Below, piece by piece: positions 1 to 9,120 of a stretch of DNA of 38,666 nt; position 1 is the first letter of the stretch, and the number at the start of each line of letters is the position of its first letter. The notes beneath the pieces were generated by a model, which worked only from the letters and a program-made list of their open reading frames with translations, ran no database searches and was not told where the DNA came from. The DNA comes from an uncultured Eubacteriales bacterium (GTDB lineage: Bacteria; Bacillota; Clostridia; Oscillospirales; Oscillospiraceae), in the NCBI GenBank assembly GCA_900549485.1, contig UROG01000024.1:1-38666 (forward strand), written 5' to 3'. A program made the position numbers and the translations under genes.

Positions 1-1
1 G

Positions 2-39
2 AAAAAGTAGACACCCACACTTTTGTGAGTGTCTACTTT
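2..39 (-). terminator. Terminator of the lipoprotein gene
   Basis: An 11-bp stem (4-14 with 29-39) is extended by three more pairs across one C/A mismatch. Read on the minus strand it ends in a run of five T. It lies about 50 nt past the stop codon at 89. Confidence 0.75.
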
Positions 40-88
40 CATTTTACAAGTGCACGGATTGTATGTCCGGGAATCTTTTTATATGCGG

Positions 89-1921
89 TTATCCGACAGC
101 CTTTTCGTAATCAAAGTCGTCGGTATCGTAATAGTAGGGATTTGCGACTAAGTTACCGTATATATCGTAGATGTTGCCGTAATCGTCGTAGTAGTATGTG
201 CCGTCAAAGTACATACCGTCGTGCCATGTGCCGGTGCCGGTGCCAGCGCCGTAGAACAGAATGTCGGTTGCTTCGCAGGTGCCGTCCGGATAGTAGTTGT
301 ATGTCACATCAGCATAGCATCCGTCGGAATAGAGACCGGTGATGATAGTGCCGCCGTTGATGATGTAGTCAACGCCGCCGATGTTAACGGCGTGTGCGGA
401 ATAGTGGTATGCCGCGCCGCTGCCGTAGCGAACCTCATAGTATACCGGCTCGTAGGAGGGATTGAGGAACACTGCGTAGGTAACTTCCGTGTAGCCGTAG
501 CCGTAGTCGATGTAGTCTATCCTCGCAGTGCCGCCGACCTGAGCCTTGCCTTCAACGTTGGAGGTGTTGACGCAGAAGGTCATGCCGTTGACCGTGACAT
601 AGCTGCCGTTGACTGCCGTGATGTCGCCCGCTACGGTGTAGGTGTTCCACTCGGGAGTGGGGGAACCGGAGAAGTATGCGGAGGTAACGGTTATATACCC
701 GTTGCCGTAGTCGCGGTAGTTGATCGTTGCCCAGCCGCCGACTTCCGCCCTGCCGCTGACATAGCAGTTTGCGCTGTTCACTTCAAATACCGCACCGTTT
801 ACTGTGACCCAGATGCCGCAGGCCGCAGTGACAACGCCGGTGACGGAGCCGTCCTTATAGGCGGGAGCGGGTGTCGGTGCGGGCGTGGGCTTGGGCGTCG
901 CGCCGACCTTGGTGACGTTGACGCTGACGGCGGTGGGATTGTTGTAGAGATCGCCGGTGTAGGTCACGACCACTTCCTCGTTCTCGGCAAGCTTCGTTGC
1001 TGCACCGGAAACGGGAGTAGAGGAGGAGTACACAAAGGAGAAGACGTTGTTGTCATAGGTCTGGACAAACATATTGTTGTCGATAAGCCTGAAAATTGTG
1101 CCGCTGAAGGTCGTGCCTGAGGCGGCGGAGGCAGTACCGGTCTTGACGATTTTGATAACGTCGGAATTGCCCTTGATATCGCCGAGGTAAAGGACGTCAA
1201 CCTTGTCGTTTGCCGCGACTTTTATTGTCGGGATATGCTCGCAGTTGAGAACGGCGGAGCTGCCGTCGTCAAGGTTGAGCGCGAGAGTGTTTTTAGTGGA
1301 ATCCACGACGGTGCCGGAGACGGCCTTTGCATCCTGCGTGTAGATGAAAAGCTCATCCATGACCTTTGCGATGGGCATTTCTTCTATTTTGCCCTTGCAG
1401 GCGTCGTCCGAGTAAAGACTGTACTGCGTACCGACCACTTTTGATGTCCAGTTCGCAACGCCCTTGCCGCTGTCAGGGTCATATCTCAGAACATAGGAGC
1501 CGCCCGCCTGATTTTCGCCGGAGACGTCGACCGTGGAAACGGACGGAAGCTGATCGTAAACGCCGGAGATATCAGCGGAAGCGGTGCCGTTGGGGCATGA
1601 GGCTGCACGGAAGCAGTATGTATGCCCGTCCAAGGTGAAATCTATCTGGTCGATCGGGGGAATATTGCTGATCCAGCAGTAGGTAACGTTTTCGGCCTTT
1701 TCCGGAACGTCGTTGAGCTTGATAGAGGGCTGTGCGCTCACAAGCGCCTTATAGTCGGAAACGGTGTTCATTGGGTTGGTTGTTTCGGTGCTCTTTTCGG
1801 CAACCTCAGGCGTCACGTCGATAGCGTCGGTTGTGGATGGCACAGCTGCCTTGGCGCCGCACGCCGTGAGGCTGAGAAGAGTGCAGAGGGCAAGGAAAAC
1901 GGCGAGAAGCTTATTTTTCAT
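89..1921 (-). CDS. Exported lipoprotein with repeated beta-rich domains and Tyr/Asp-rich tail
   Basis: The 610-residue protein begins with a lipoprotein signal peptide: charged start, hydrophobic core and lipobox L-T-A-C with Cys21 as lipidation site, so it should be anchored on the outer face of the membrane. I do not recognise a named family. Residues ~200-345 hold two related all-beta segments. A Pro/Thr linker (PTPAPTPAP) follows, then two clear copies of a ~65-residue domain built around 'V.G.(V/I)TA..G..VTVNG' and 'GYG/GNGY' motifs. The C-terminal ~110 residues are rich in Tyr, Asp and Gly (YYYDDYGN-like). The start is well supported: AGGAGG lies 8 nt before the ATG. It stands alone, with a terminator downstream. 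It may be a cell-wall or polysaccharide-binding protein; that is inference only. Confidence 0.85.
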   Translation of the reverse strand: MKNKLLAVFLALCTLLSLTACGAKAAVPSTTDAIDVTPEVAEKSTETTNPMNTVSDYKALVSAQPSIKLNDVPEKAENVTYCWISNIPPIDQIDFTLDGHTYCFRAASCPNGTASADISGVYDQLPSVSTVDVSGENQAGGSYVLRYDPDSGKGVANWTSKVVGTQYSLYSDDACKGKIEEMPIAKVMDELFIYTQDAKAVSGTVVDSTKNTLALNLDDGSSAVLNCEHIPTIKVAANDKVDVLYLGDIKGNSDVIKIVKTGTASAASGTTFSGTIFRLIDNNMFVQTYDNNVFSFVYSSSTPVSGAATKLAENEEVVVTYTGDLYNNPTAVSVNVTKVGATPKPTPAPTPAPAYKDGSVTGVVTAACGIWVTVNGAVFEVNSANCYVSGRAEVGGWATINYRDYGNGYITVTSAYFSGSPTPEWNTYTVAGDITAVNGSYVTVNGMTFCVNTSNVEGKAQVGGTARIDYIDYGYGYTEVTYAVFLNPSYEPVYYEVRYGSGAAYHYSAHAVNIGGVDYIINGGTIITGLYSDGCYADVTYNYYPDGTCEATDILFYGAGTGTGTWHDGMYFDGTYYYDDYGNIYDIYGNLVANPYYYDTDDFDYEKAVG

Positions 1922-2061
1922 GATTTTTTCCTCCTGAAATGTTTTCTGCCATTAAATACGATTCAAAGGCGATTTTGTTTCAGCATGTTTTACAAAAAAT
2001 CTCTTTATGACATAATATTAGCATATGAAGAAAAAAATGTAAATGGGATATATAACTGAAA

Positions 2062-2315
2062 AGCCCTCTCCGGCAAACCGGAGAGGGCTGAGACTACCGC
2101 AAAAGCCTCGCAGAGTTTTTTGCCCGCAGGCAAAAAACAGTTTTGATCATTTTATCCGGCGGCGTGTACGTCGGAGAAAATTCTTCTCACGTAGCTAGTG
2201 TCGAATTGTTCGCCTGCGGCGAACAACCGAGGCACAGAGCGCAGTGCAATCCCTTTTGTCAAAGAAGCTTGCTTCTTTGACAAACTGAGCCCTCTCCGGC
2301 AAACCGGAGAGGGCT
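2062..2315. repeat. Multi-hairpin intergenic repeat bounded by two copies of one palindrome
   Basis: The gap between the lipoprotein gene and PFOR holds four strong inverted repeats and no convincing gene. An identical 28-nt hairpin (12-bp stem, CAAA loop) occurs at 2062-2089 and 2288-2315. Between them are hairpins at 2116-2137 (9-bp stem, T6/A6 ends), 2206-2226 (9-bp stem) and 2256-2283 (13-bp stem, 2-nt loop). The copy at 2288-2315 lies just past the PFOR stop codon. The copy at 2062-2089 runs into TTTT on the minus strand and could be the effective terminator. A coding-like frame across it is probably spurious. It looks like a dispersed intergenic element; one module recurs at 14161-14224. 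Confidence 0.7.
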
Positions 2316-2330
2316 GATTGTGTATGGGGA

Positions 2331-5300
2331 TTATTCGTAGAGTGCTTTGAGCTTCATCAGGTGCTCGTAGCGCGCCTTTGCATTCTCCTCGGACTCCTCG
2401 AACAGAACATTTGCTCTCTCGGGGAATTCGCGGGTCAGACGGCTGTAACGTGCTTCGTTCATCAGGAATTCCTGATAGCCGCCTGCGGGCTCCTTGCTGT
2501 CGAGCGTGAAGGGCTTCTCTGCATCCGGGTTGAAGCGGAACAGATTCCAGTAGCCGCACTTGACAGCCTTGTCCATTTCCTTCTGGCAGTTCTCCATACC
2601 GCCCTTGATGCTGTGCATTTCGCAGGGAGCATAAGCGATGATGATGGAGGGTCCCTTATGGGCTTCTGCCTCGGCGATTGCCTTGAGGGTCTGAACTTTG
2701 TTTGCGCCCATTGCTATCTGAGCAACGTAGACGTAACCGTAGGTCATTGCGATCTCGGCAAGGGACTTGGACTTGATTTCCTTACCGGCAGCCGCAAACT
2801 GTGCGACCTGACCGATGTTGGAAGCCTTGGAGGCCTGTCCGCCGGTGTTGGAGTAAACCTCAGTGTTGAATACGAAGATGTTGACATCTTCGCCGGAAGC
2901 GAGAACGTGGTCAACGCCGCCGAAACCGATATCGAACGCCCAGCCGTCGCCGCCGAATATCCAAGTGGACTTCTTGTTGAGGAAGTCTTTCTTTGCAAGG
3001 ATCTCAGAGCAGGTGTCGCAGTGAGTCTCTTTTGCTTCGAGCAGGGAGATGAGGCGCTTGGAAGGCTCCTGGTTTGCGTTGCCGTCGTCGTAGGTGGCGA
3101 GGTAATCGGCAGCAGCCTGCTTGATGTCGTCGCGCTTTGCGTTCTCCGCAATATACTCGACCTTGCTCTTCAGATCGTCGCGGATCTTTTTCTGACCGAG
3201 GTACATACCAAGACCGTGCTCCGCGTTGTCTTCAAAGAGGGAGTTTGCCCATGCGGGACCGTGACCGTCCTTGTCAACGGTGTACGGAGAGGTTGCGGCG
3301 GGGCCGCCCCAGATAGAGGAGCATCCGGTGGCGTTGGAAATGAGCATATGATCGCCGAACAGCTGGGTTACGAGGCGCGCATAGCTTGTCTCGGCGCAGC
3401 CTGCGCAGGAGCCGGAGAACTCGAGATAAGGCTGTGAGAACTGGCTGAACTTGACATTGTCCGCAACGAACATGTCGGGCTTTGCGGAAACATTCTCGAC
3501 CATGTAGTTGAAAACTTCCTGCTCGGCAAGCTGGCTTTCCATGGGAACCATCTCAATTGCGTGGACAGCGCACTGACCTATGCAGACGCCGCAGCCCATG
3601 CAGTCCAGAGGAGAAACTGCCATTGCGAACTTGTACTCGCCCTTGCCCTTGCCGACCTTGATGTCTGCCATCTTGGTGCCTGCGGGAGCGGCAGCGGCCT
3701 CAGCTTCGGTGAGTGCAAAGGGACGGATGGTGGCGTGGGGGCAGACGAATGCGCACTGGTTGCACTGTACGCACTTCTCGGCATCCCACTTGGGAACGGA
3801 AACGGCAATGCCGCGCTTCTCGTAAGCGGCAGCGCCCAGCTCGAAGGTGCCGTCCACGTGATCGACGAAGGCGGATACGGGCAGGGAATCGCCGTCCATC
3901 TTATCGACGGGATCAAGAATGGTCTTGACCATCTTGACGGTCTTTTCGCGTCCGGTCAGAGTGCTGTGAACAGGAGCGTCAACGGCATTTGCCCAGGACG
4001 CGGGAATTTCGACCTTGGTAAACGCGGTCGCGCCGGCGTCGATAGCCTGATAGTTCATATCGACGATATCCTGACCCTTCTTGAGGTAGGACTTCTTTGC
4101 GGCTTCCTTCATGTGGCCGATAGCCTCTTCCTGAGGCATGACCTTTGCGAGGGTGAAGAAGGCGCTCTGGAGGATGGTGTTGGTGCGCTTGCCCATGCCT
4201 ATCTTCTTTGCAAGGTCAATAGCGTCGATGATATAGACCTGAATGTTGTTCTCGGCGATGTAGCGCTTGGAAGCGGCGTCGAGATGATGCTCAAGCTCCT
4301 CAAAGCTCCACTGGCAGTTGATAAGGAAGGTGCCGCCGGGACGTACATCACGGACGATGGGGAAGCCCTTGGTGATGTAGGAAGGAACATGGCATGCGAC
4401 AAAGTCGGCCTTGTTGATGTAGTACGGGCTCTTGATGGGCTTGTCGCCGAAGCGCAGATGGCTCACGGTAACGCCGCCGGTCTTCTTGGAGTCGTACTGG
4501 AAATATGCCTGAACAAACTTATCGGTGTAGTCGCCGATGATCTTGATGGAGTTCTTGTTTGCGCCGACCGTACCGTCGCCGCCGAGACCCCAGAACTTGC
4601 ACTCGATAGTGCCGGGAGCGGAGGTGGAGGGAGCGGGACCTTCCTCAAGGGACATATTGGTGACGTCGTCAACAATGCCCAGAGTGAACTGATGCTTCAT
4701 CTCGCACTTCTTCAGCTCGTTGTAAACTGCGAAGACGGATGCGGGAGGAGTATCCTTGCTGCCAAGACCGTAACGGCCGCCGATGACCTGGATGTCGGTC
4801 TTGCCTGCGTTTGCAAGCGCGGTGACGACATCGAGATAGAGAGGCTCGCCCTGTGCGCCGGGCTCCTTGGTGCGGTCGAGAACCGCGATCTTCTTTGCGG
4901 TTGCAGGGATAGCGGCAAGAAGCTTATCGGGGCAGAACGGACGGAACAGACGGACCTTTACAAGACCGACCTTCTCGCCCTGAGCGGTGAGATAGTCAAT
5001 GACTTCCTCTGCAACGTCACAGATGGAGCCCATTGCAACGATAACACGCTCTGCATCGGGAGCGCCGTAGTAGTTGAACAGCTGGTAATCGGTGCCGAGT
5101 TTGGCGTTGATCTTGCCCATGTACTCCTCTACGATGCCGGGAACGGCATTGTAGTAAACATTGGAGGCTTCACGGTTCTGGAAGAAGATGTCGCCGTTCT
5201 CGTGGGAACCGCGCATAGTGGGATGGTTGGAGTTGAGTGCTCTCTCACGGAATGCCTTTACGGCGTCCATATCGAGCATGTCGGCCAGATCCTCATAATC

Positions 5301-5870
5301 CCAGACCTGGATCTTCTGAAGCTCGTGAGATGTGCGGAAACCGTCGAAGAAGTTGAGGAAAGGAACGCGGCCCTTGATGGCTGCAAGGTGGGCAACGGGG
5401 CTGAGATCCATAACTTCCTGAACATTGGACTCACACAGCATGGCGAAACCGGTCTGACGGCATGCCATAACGTCGCTGTGATCACCGAAAATGCTCAGTG
5501 TGTGGCTTGCGAGGGCGCGGGCGCTGACGTGGAAGACACCGGGCAGAAGCTCACCGGCGATCTTGTACATATTGGGGATCATCAGCAGAAGTCCCTGAGA
5601 TGCGGTGTAGGTGGTGGTAAGAGCACCGGCGTTGAGAGAGCCGTGAACCGCACCGGCCGCACCGGACTCGGCCTGCATCTCCTGAACCTTGACGGTGGAA
5701 CCGAACAGGTTCTTTCTGCCGGCTGCCGACCACTGGTCAACATAGTCGGCCATGGGGCTGGACGGGGTGATGGGGTAGATTGCGGCGACTTCGGTAAATG
5801 CGTAGGATACATGGGCGGCAGCGTTATTACCGTCCATGGTTTTGAAGTGTCTCTGCATTTCTATATTCAT
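2331..5870 (-). CDS. nifJ: Pyruvate:ferredoxin (flavodoxin) oxidoreductase
   Basis: This single-chain enzyme oxidatively decarboxylates pyruvate to acetyl-CoA and CO2, reducing ferredoxin, the central step of clostridial fermentation. The 1179 residues match the usual length. Visible in order: the N-terminal pyruvate/TPP domain beginning KTMDGN and AAIYPITPSSPMAD; a domain with two [4Fe-4S] motifs (CVQCNQCAFVCP near 698 and CMGCGVCIGQCA near 755); CAGC near 820 for the proximal cluster; and the TPP-binding part GGDGWAFDIGFGG followed by NTEVYSNTGGQ. The second ferredoxin motif ends Cys-Ala instead of the usual Cys-Pro. The start is uncertain: AGGAG directly abuts the ATG at 5870, while an in-frame ATG at 5858 (M5) lies 12 nt from it and matches family N-termini better. 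It is monocistronic with its own promoter. Confidence 0.97.
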   Translation of the reverse strand: MNIEMQRHFKTMDGNNAAAHVSYAFTEVAAIYPITPSSPMADYVDQWSAAGRKNLFGSTVKVQEMQAESGAAGAVHGSLNAGALTTTYTASQGLLLMIPNMYKIAGELLPGVFHVSARALASHTLSIFGDHSDVMACRQTGFAMLCESNVQEVMDLSPVAHLAAIKGRVPFLNFFDGFRTSHELQKIQVWDYEDLADMLDMDAVKAFRERALNSNHPTMRGSHENGDIFFQNREASNVYYNAVPGIVEEYMGKINAKLGTDYQLFNYYGAPDAERVIVAMGSICDVAEEVIDYLTAQGEKVGLVKVRLFRPFCPDKLLAAIPATAKKIAVLDRTKEPGAQGEPLYLDVVTALANAGKTDIQVIGGRYGLGSKDTPPASVFAVYNELKKCEMKHQFTLGIVDDVTNMSLEEGPAPSTSAPGTIECKFWGLGGDGTVGANKNSIKIIGDYTDKFVQAYFQYDSKKTGGVTVSHLRFGDKPIKSPYYINKADFVACHVPSYITKGFPIVRDVRPGGTFLINCQWSFEELEHHLDAASKRYIAENNIQVYIIDAIDLAKKIGMGKRTNTILQSAFFTLAKVMPQEEAIGHMKEAAKKSYLKKGQDIVDMNYQAIDAGATAFTKVEIPASWANAVDAPVHSTLTGREKTVKMVKTILDPVDKMDGDSLPVSAFVDHVDGTFELGAAAYEKRGIAVSVPKWDAEKCVQCNQCAFVCPHATIRPFALTEAEAAAAPAGTKMADIKVGKGKGEYKFAMAVSPLDCMGCGVCIGQCAVHAIEMVPMESQLAEQEVFNYMVENVSAKPDMFVADNVKFSQFSQPYLEFSGSCAGCAETSYARLVTQLFGDHMLISNATGCSSIWGGPAATSPYTVDKDGHGPAWANSLFEDNAEHGLGMYLGQKKIRDDLKSKVEYIAENAKRDDIKQAAADYLATYDDGNANQEPSKRLISLLEAKETHCDTCSEILAKKDFLNKKSTWIFGGDGWAFDIGFGGVDHVLASGEDVNIFVFNTEVYSNTGGQASKASNIGQVAQFAAAGKEIKSKSLAEIAMTYGYVYVAQIAMGANKVQTLKAIAEAEAHKGPSIIIAYAPCEMHSIKGGMENCQKEMDKAVKCGYWNLFRFNPDAEKPFTLDSKEPAGGYQEFLMNEARYSRLTREFPERANVLFEESEENAKARYEHLMKLKALYE

Positions 5871-5917
5871 CTCCTATATAAAATAAAATGCGTTCCTACC
5901 TGTAAAAAGGCATAGTA

Positions 5918-5946
5918 ATTCTAACATCAAATTTCCCGATTGTAAA
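5918..5946 (-). promoter_or_regulatory. Promoter of the PFOR gene
   Basis: On the minus strand TTTACA (5946-5941) is followed by a 17-nt spacer and TAGAAT (5923-5918). The predicted transcript start is near 5911, about 40 nt before the start codon. Confidence 0.65.
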
Positions 5947-6050
5947 CCTTTCAATTGGAGAAATTGAATAAAAAATAACAAATTGTGACTTCCTACAAAA
6001 AGATAAGAAGCAATGCGGCACCGAAAACGAAAATTAAAACATTTTTCACC

Positions 6051-6079
6051 TTGTACTTTTCAGGAAACTGTAATATAAT
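6051..6079 (+). promoter_or_regulatory. Promoter of the Asp23/Gls24-FakA operon
   Basis: TTGTAC, a 17-nt spacer, then a perfect TATAAT at 6074-6079. The predicted transcript start is near 6086. That is downstream of the upstream in-frame ATG at 6083 and so supports the later start at 6134. Confidence 0.75.
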
Positions 6080-6133
6080 AACATGGAATTTGCAAAAATA
6101 CCTATTGACCATTTTCCGGAAGGAGCGAGCATA

Positions 6134-6481
6134 ATGATAAATATCAGCAACGAAAAAGGCACGATCAGCATTACCAATGATGTGCTGACAAATATGGCGG
6201 GCGATGCCGCGACAAGCTGCTTCGGAGTCAAGGGAATGGTGACTTGCACAAAGGATGGCGGCCCGTGGCAGCTTCTGCGCAGAGAGTCGATGTCCAAGGG
6301 CATTGTGGCGCATATGAACGATGACGGGACGGTTTCACTCGAGCTGCACATCGGGGTTGACCACGGGGTCAATTTCTCCGCTGTCGGCAGGAGCATAATG
6401 AGCGAGGTCAGATATAAGCTTGAAAAATCCACGGGCGTACCCATAAAAAGCGTGGACGTTTTTATTGACACAATAATCTGA
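6134..6481 (+). CDS. Asp23/Gls24 family protein (YloU-like)
   Basis: A small Asp23/Gls24 protein of 115 residues from this start. The family is small, soluble and often membrane-associated through partners, and is linked to envelope stress. Members directly before a DAK2/FakA gene are called YloU in Bacillus. The sequence shows the family pattern: an N-terminal G-x-I-x-I-x-x-x-V strand, a G-V-x-G motif mid-protein, and V-D-V-x-I-D near the end. The start at 6134 is preferred because GGAAGGAG lies 8 nt upstream and the alternative ATG at 6083 lies at or before the predicted transcript start. The next gene begins 37 nt downstream, and the pairing is conserved across Firmicutes. Confidence 0.88.
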   Translation: MINISNEKGTISITNDVLTNMAGDAATSCFGVKGMVTCTKDGGPWQLLRRESMSKGIVAHMNDDGTVSLELHIGVDHGVNFSAVGRSIMSEVRYKLEKSTGVPIKSVDVFIDTII

Positions 6482-6518
6482 TTCGCCTGATACGAAATCA
6501 CCCCGGAGGTAAAGAGTT

Positions 6519-8201
6519 TTGGAGAAATATATAGACGCCGCGCTTTTAAAGGATATGCTTCTGTGTGCAGACGCGGCGATAAGCTCAAACGTACGTCTTG
6601 TCAACGAACTTAACGTTTTTCCGGTACCCGACGGAGATACCGGCACAAATATGTCCCTCACCTTCAATACGGCGGCGGCCGAACTGAGGAAAAAGAACTT
6701 TGACAGAGTGGATAAGGTCGCCGACTGCGCCGCCTCCGCGCTTCTGCGCGGCGCACGCGGCAATTCCGGCGTTATTTTGTCGCTGCTGTTCAGGGGACTT
6801 GCGAAAAAACTGAAGGGCATTGACCGTGCGGACGGACTTGAGTTTGCCTGCGCCATATCCGAGGGCGTCGATGCGGCCTATAAGGCGGTAATGAAGCCGG
6901 CAGAGGGAACCATACTTACGGTCTCCCGTCTCGCAGCCGCCGCCGCGGTCGCTGCCGCGGAGAAGGGGGCGGAGCCGGAGGAAGCGCTGGACGCCGCCGT
7001 AAAAGCCGGTGAAGAAGCGCTTGAGGATACGATCAATCTCAACCCCGTGCTCAAAAAAGCAGGCGTCGTGGATGCCGGCGGCAAGGGCTATATCATAATG
7101 CTCAAGGCGATGCTCGCGTATCTGCGCGGCGAAGTTGCCGCCCCGGAGCAGAGCGTCAGGGTATCCGAAAATGAGGAGTCTCCCTTTGACGTGTTCGACA
7201 CGGAGGAGATAACTTTCGCGTTCGACACCGTCTATATCATGCGCAAGACAAATCCGGACGTTGATCTTGCCCCGCTCAGGGCGTATCTGGATACGATCGG
7301 CGACAGTCTTGTCATCGGCGAGGACGACGAGCAGTTCAAGGTTCATGTGCATACGAATATTCCCGGCGAAGCGCTTACGGAGTCGCAGAAATACGGCACT
7401 CTTGAGCTTGCGAAGATCGAGAATATGCGCACGCAGCATGACGATATCGTCGCCGGACGCAAGGCGCAGACAACCGACGATCTTGACGCAATAGAGCGTG
7501 AGCTTGAGAACGGCGGCGCACAGGACGCTGTCGCAAAACCCGAGAAGAAGTACGGCGTTGTCACGGTGTGCGCGGGCGACGGCATGGCGGAGATGTTCAG
7601 GGAACTCGGCGTTGACACCATCGTTACCGGCGGGCAGACCATGAATCCCTCCACGGACGATATACTTACCGAGATAAACCACACGCCTGCCGAGACGGTT
7701 TTCGTGCTTCCCAACAACAAGAATATCATCATGGCGGCGGAGCAGTGCATACCTCTCACGGAGAAAAAGGTCATCGTGATCAACACGCGCACCGTGCCGG
7801 AGGGAATTTCGGCAATGCTGACATTCAACCCGGATGAGGAGGAAGACGAGATCGTCGCGGCCATGAACGAGGCGAAGTCGCAGGTGCATACCGCAATGGT
7901 GACTTATGCCGCGAGGGATTCGGACTTTGACGGACATAATATCCATGAGGGCGAATATCTTGCCCTGCTGGACGGGAAGCTTATCGGCAGCTACGCGAAC
8001 AAGAGAAAGCTGTTTGAGGAGCTGAACTGGGCGTTTGATGAACTGAATCCGGAGTTTATCAGCATCTACTATGGCGAGAACGTCACTCAGGAAGAGGCTC
8101 AGGAAGTGTATGATTCGTTTTCTGCCTGCTTCTCCGACGCCGAGGTCAGCCTGATAGACGGAGGACAGCCGGTTTACTACTACATGATAAGCGTGGAATA
8201 A
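6519..8201 (+). CDS. fakA: Fatty acid kinase catalytic subunit FakA (YloV, DAK2 domain)
   Basis: FakA phosphorylates fatty acids bound to the partner FakB, supplying acyl-phosphate for phospholipid synthesis. The 560-residue length is typical. The N-terminal DhaL/DAK2 ATP-binding domain shows ELNVFPVPDGDTGTNM near residues 30-45 and LRGARGNSGVILS near 75-90. The middle and C-terminal FakA domains contain TVIMRKTNPD-like and FVLPNNKNI-like segments. Translation starts at TTG, supported by GGAGGT 8 nt upstream. It is co-transcribed with the Asp23/Gls24 gene. No FakB (DegV-family) gene is in the window, so the partner must be elsewhere. recG, a common next gene in relatives, is absent here. Confidence 0.93.
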   Translation: MEKYIDAALLKDMLLCADAAISSNVRLVNELNVFPVPDGDTGTNMSLTFNTAAAELRKKNFDRVDKVADCAASALLRGARGNSGVILSLLFRGLAKKLKGIDRADGLEFACAISEGVDAAYKAVMKPAEGTILTVSRLAAAAAVAAAEKGAEPEEALDAAVKAGEEALEDTINLNPVLKKAGVVDAGGKGYIIMLKAMLAYLRGEVAAPEQSVRVSENEESPFDVFDTEEITFAFDTVYIMRKTNPDVDLAPLRAYLDTIGDSLVIGEDDEQFKVHVHTNIPGEALTESQKYGTLELAKIENMRTQHDDIVAGRKAQTTDDLDAIERELENGGAQDAVAKPEKKYGVVTVCAGDGMAEMFRELGVDTIVTGGQTMNPSTDDILTEINHTPAETVFVLPNNKNIIMAAEQCIPLTEKKVIVINTRTVPEGISAMLTFNPDEEEDEIVAAMNEAKSQVHTAMVTYAARDSDFDGHNIHEGEYLALLDGKLIGSYANKRKLFEELNWAFDELNPEFISIYYGENVTQEEAQEVYDSFSACFSDAEVSLIDGGQPVYYYMISVE

Positions 8202-8206
8202 TATAC

Positions 8207-8245
8207 AAGGGCAGCGGCGAGATGTTCATTTTGCTGCTGCCTTTT
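8207..8245 (+). terminator. Terminator after fakA
   Basis: A 12-bp stem with two G-U pairs (8207-8218 with 8233-8244) and a 14-nt loop begins 6 nt past the fakA stop and ends in CTTTT. The T run is short. Confidence 0.6.
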
Positions 8246-8307
8246 AAACTGCAACGCATTGCGCGGCGCAGTCCCGAAGAGAAATACAATCGGAAATACG
8301 GACAAAA

Positions 8308-9108
8308 ATGACAGATACTTTTAAAGATATAAAACTTATCGCCACTGATATGGACGGCACCTTTGTGGAAAAAGGTACGTTTGACCTTGCCGAGACGGAT
8401 TTTGAGCTTATCCGCGCCCTCAGGGCAAAGGGAATAATTTTTGCGGCGGCCAGCGGGCGGCCTTACGGGAACCTGCACAGAATGTTTGCGCCGGTCGCGG
8501 ACGATATGCTGTTTATCTGCGACAACGGCTGCAATGTCATGTGGCAGGGGAAAAACATATATCTGCGCCCGATGGAGAGGGAGCTTTGCTTTACTCTGCT
8601 GGACTACGTGCGCACTCTGCCTCTGGAATATGAGGGCGTTATGTGTACTGCCGACAGCTATGTGATGATGCCGAAGCGCGACGGGGATGTCCTCTCCGTG
8701 CTGCGGGATTGGGAGATGTCGGTTCGCATAGCCAAAAGCGCGGACAAGGTCGTTGATGAGATCATCAAGTTCTCGATTTTCAACAGAAACGGGATAACCA
8801 TGGAGTTTATAGACGCGATGAAGGCGCGTTGGCAGGGCAAGGTGCGCTATATCACCGAATCGTGCAGGGAGTGGCTCGATTTTCAGGACGGCGACAAGGG
8901 CGACGGTCTGCGCTTTGCGGCAAAGTATCTGGGAATCGGGCTTGAAAACGTCGCCGCATTCGGGGACGGCGATAACGATATAGAAATGCTGGAGTGCGCG
9001 GGATACGGCTGCGCAATGTCGGGAGCGCGGGATGACGTAAAGGCTCACGCAAAGTATGAGTGCGCTGACGTCCGCACGGTTCTCAGAGAGATCCTTGCAA
9101 AACGGTAA
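8308..9108 (+). CDS. Cof-type HAD-IIB family phosphatase
   Basis: A haloacid-dehalogenase phosphatase of 266 residues, typical for the Cof/YidA type, whose members dephosphorylate sugar phosphates or cofactor precursors. Motif I is DMDGTF near residue 14, with nucleophile and acid/base Asp. Motif II is AASGRPY near 48. The mobile type-IIB cap lies between motifs II and III. Motif III is a Lys near 195 (GDKGDG). Motif IV is GDGDNDIEML near 220. The substrate cannot be deduced. Only a weak ribosome site is seen before the ATG. A methyltransferase gene follows after 12 nt, so the two are probably co-transcribed. Confidence 0.92.
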   Translation: MTDTFKDIKLIATDMDGTFVEKGTFDLAETDFELIRALRAKGIIFAAASGRPYGNLHRMFAPVADDMLFICDNGCNVMWQGKNIYLRPMERELCFTLLDYVRTLPLEYEGVMCTADSYVMMPKRDGDVLSVLRDWEMSVRIAKSADKVVDEIIKFSIFNRNGITMEFIDAMKARWQGKVRYITESCREWLDFQDGDKGDGLRFAAKYLGIGLENVAAFGDGDNDIEMLECAGYGCAMSGARDDVKAHAKYECADVRTVLREILAKR

Positions 9109-9120
9109 GGAGAAAATGCC

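Noticed and set aside
2152..2559. A minus-strand frame covering the multi-hairpin block and the PFOR 3' end
   Set aside because: It overlaps PFOR out of frame and mostly translates palindromes. I treat the block as a repeat, not a gene.
3561..5915. A 784-codon open frame on the plus strand opposite PFOR
   Set aside because: It is antisense to a certain gene, has no ribosome site and resembles no family. It stays open because of the codon bias of the minus-strand gene.
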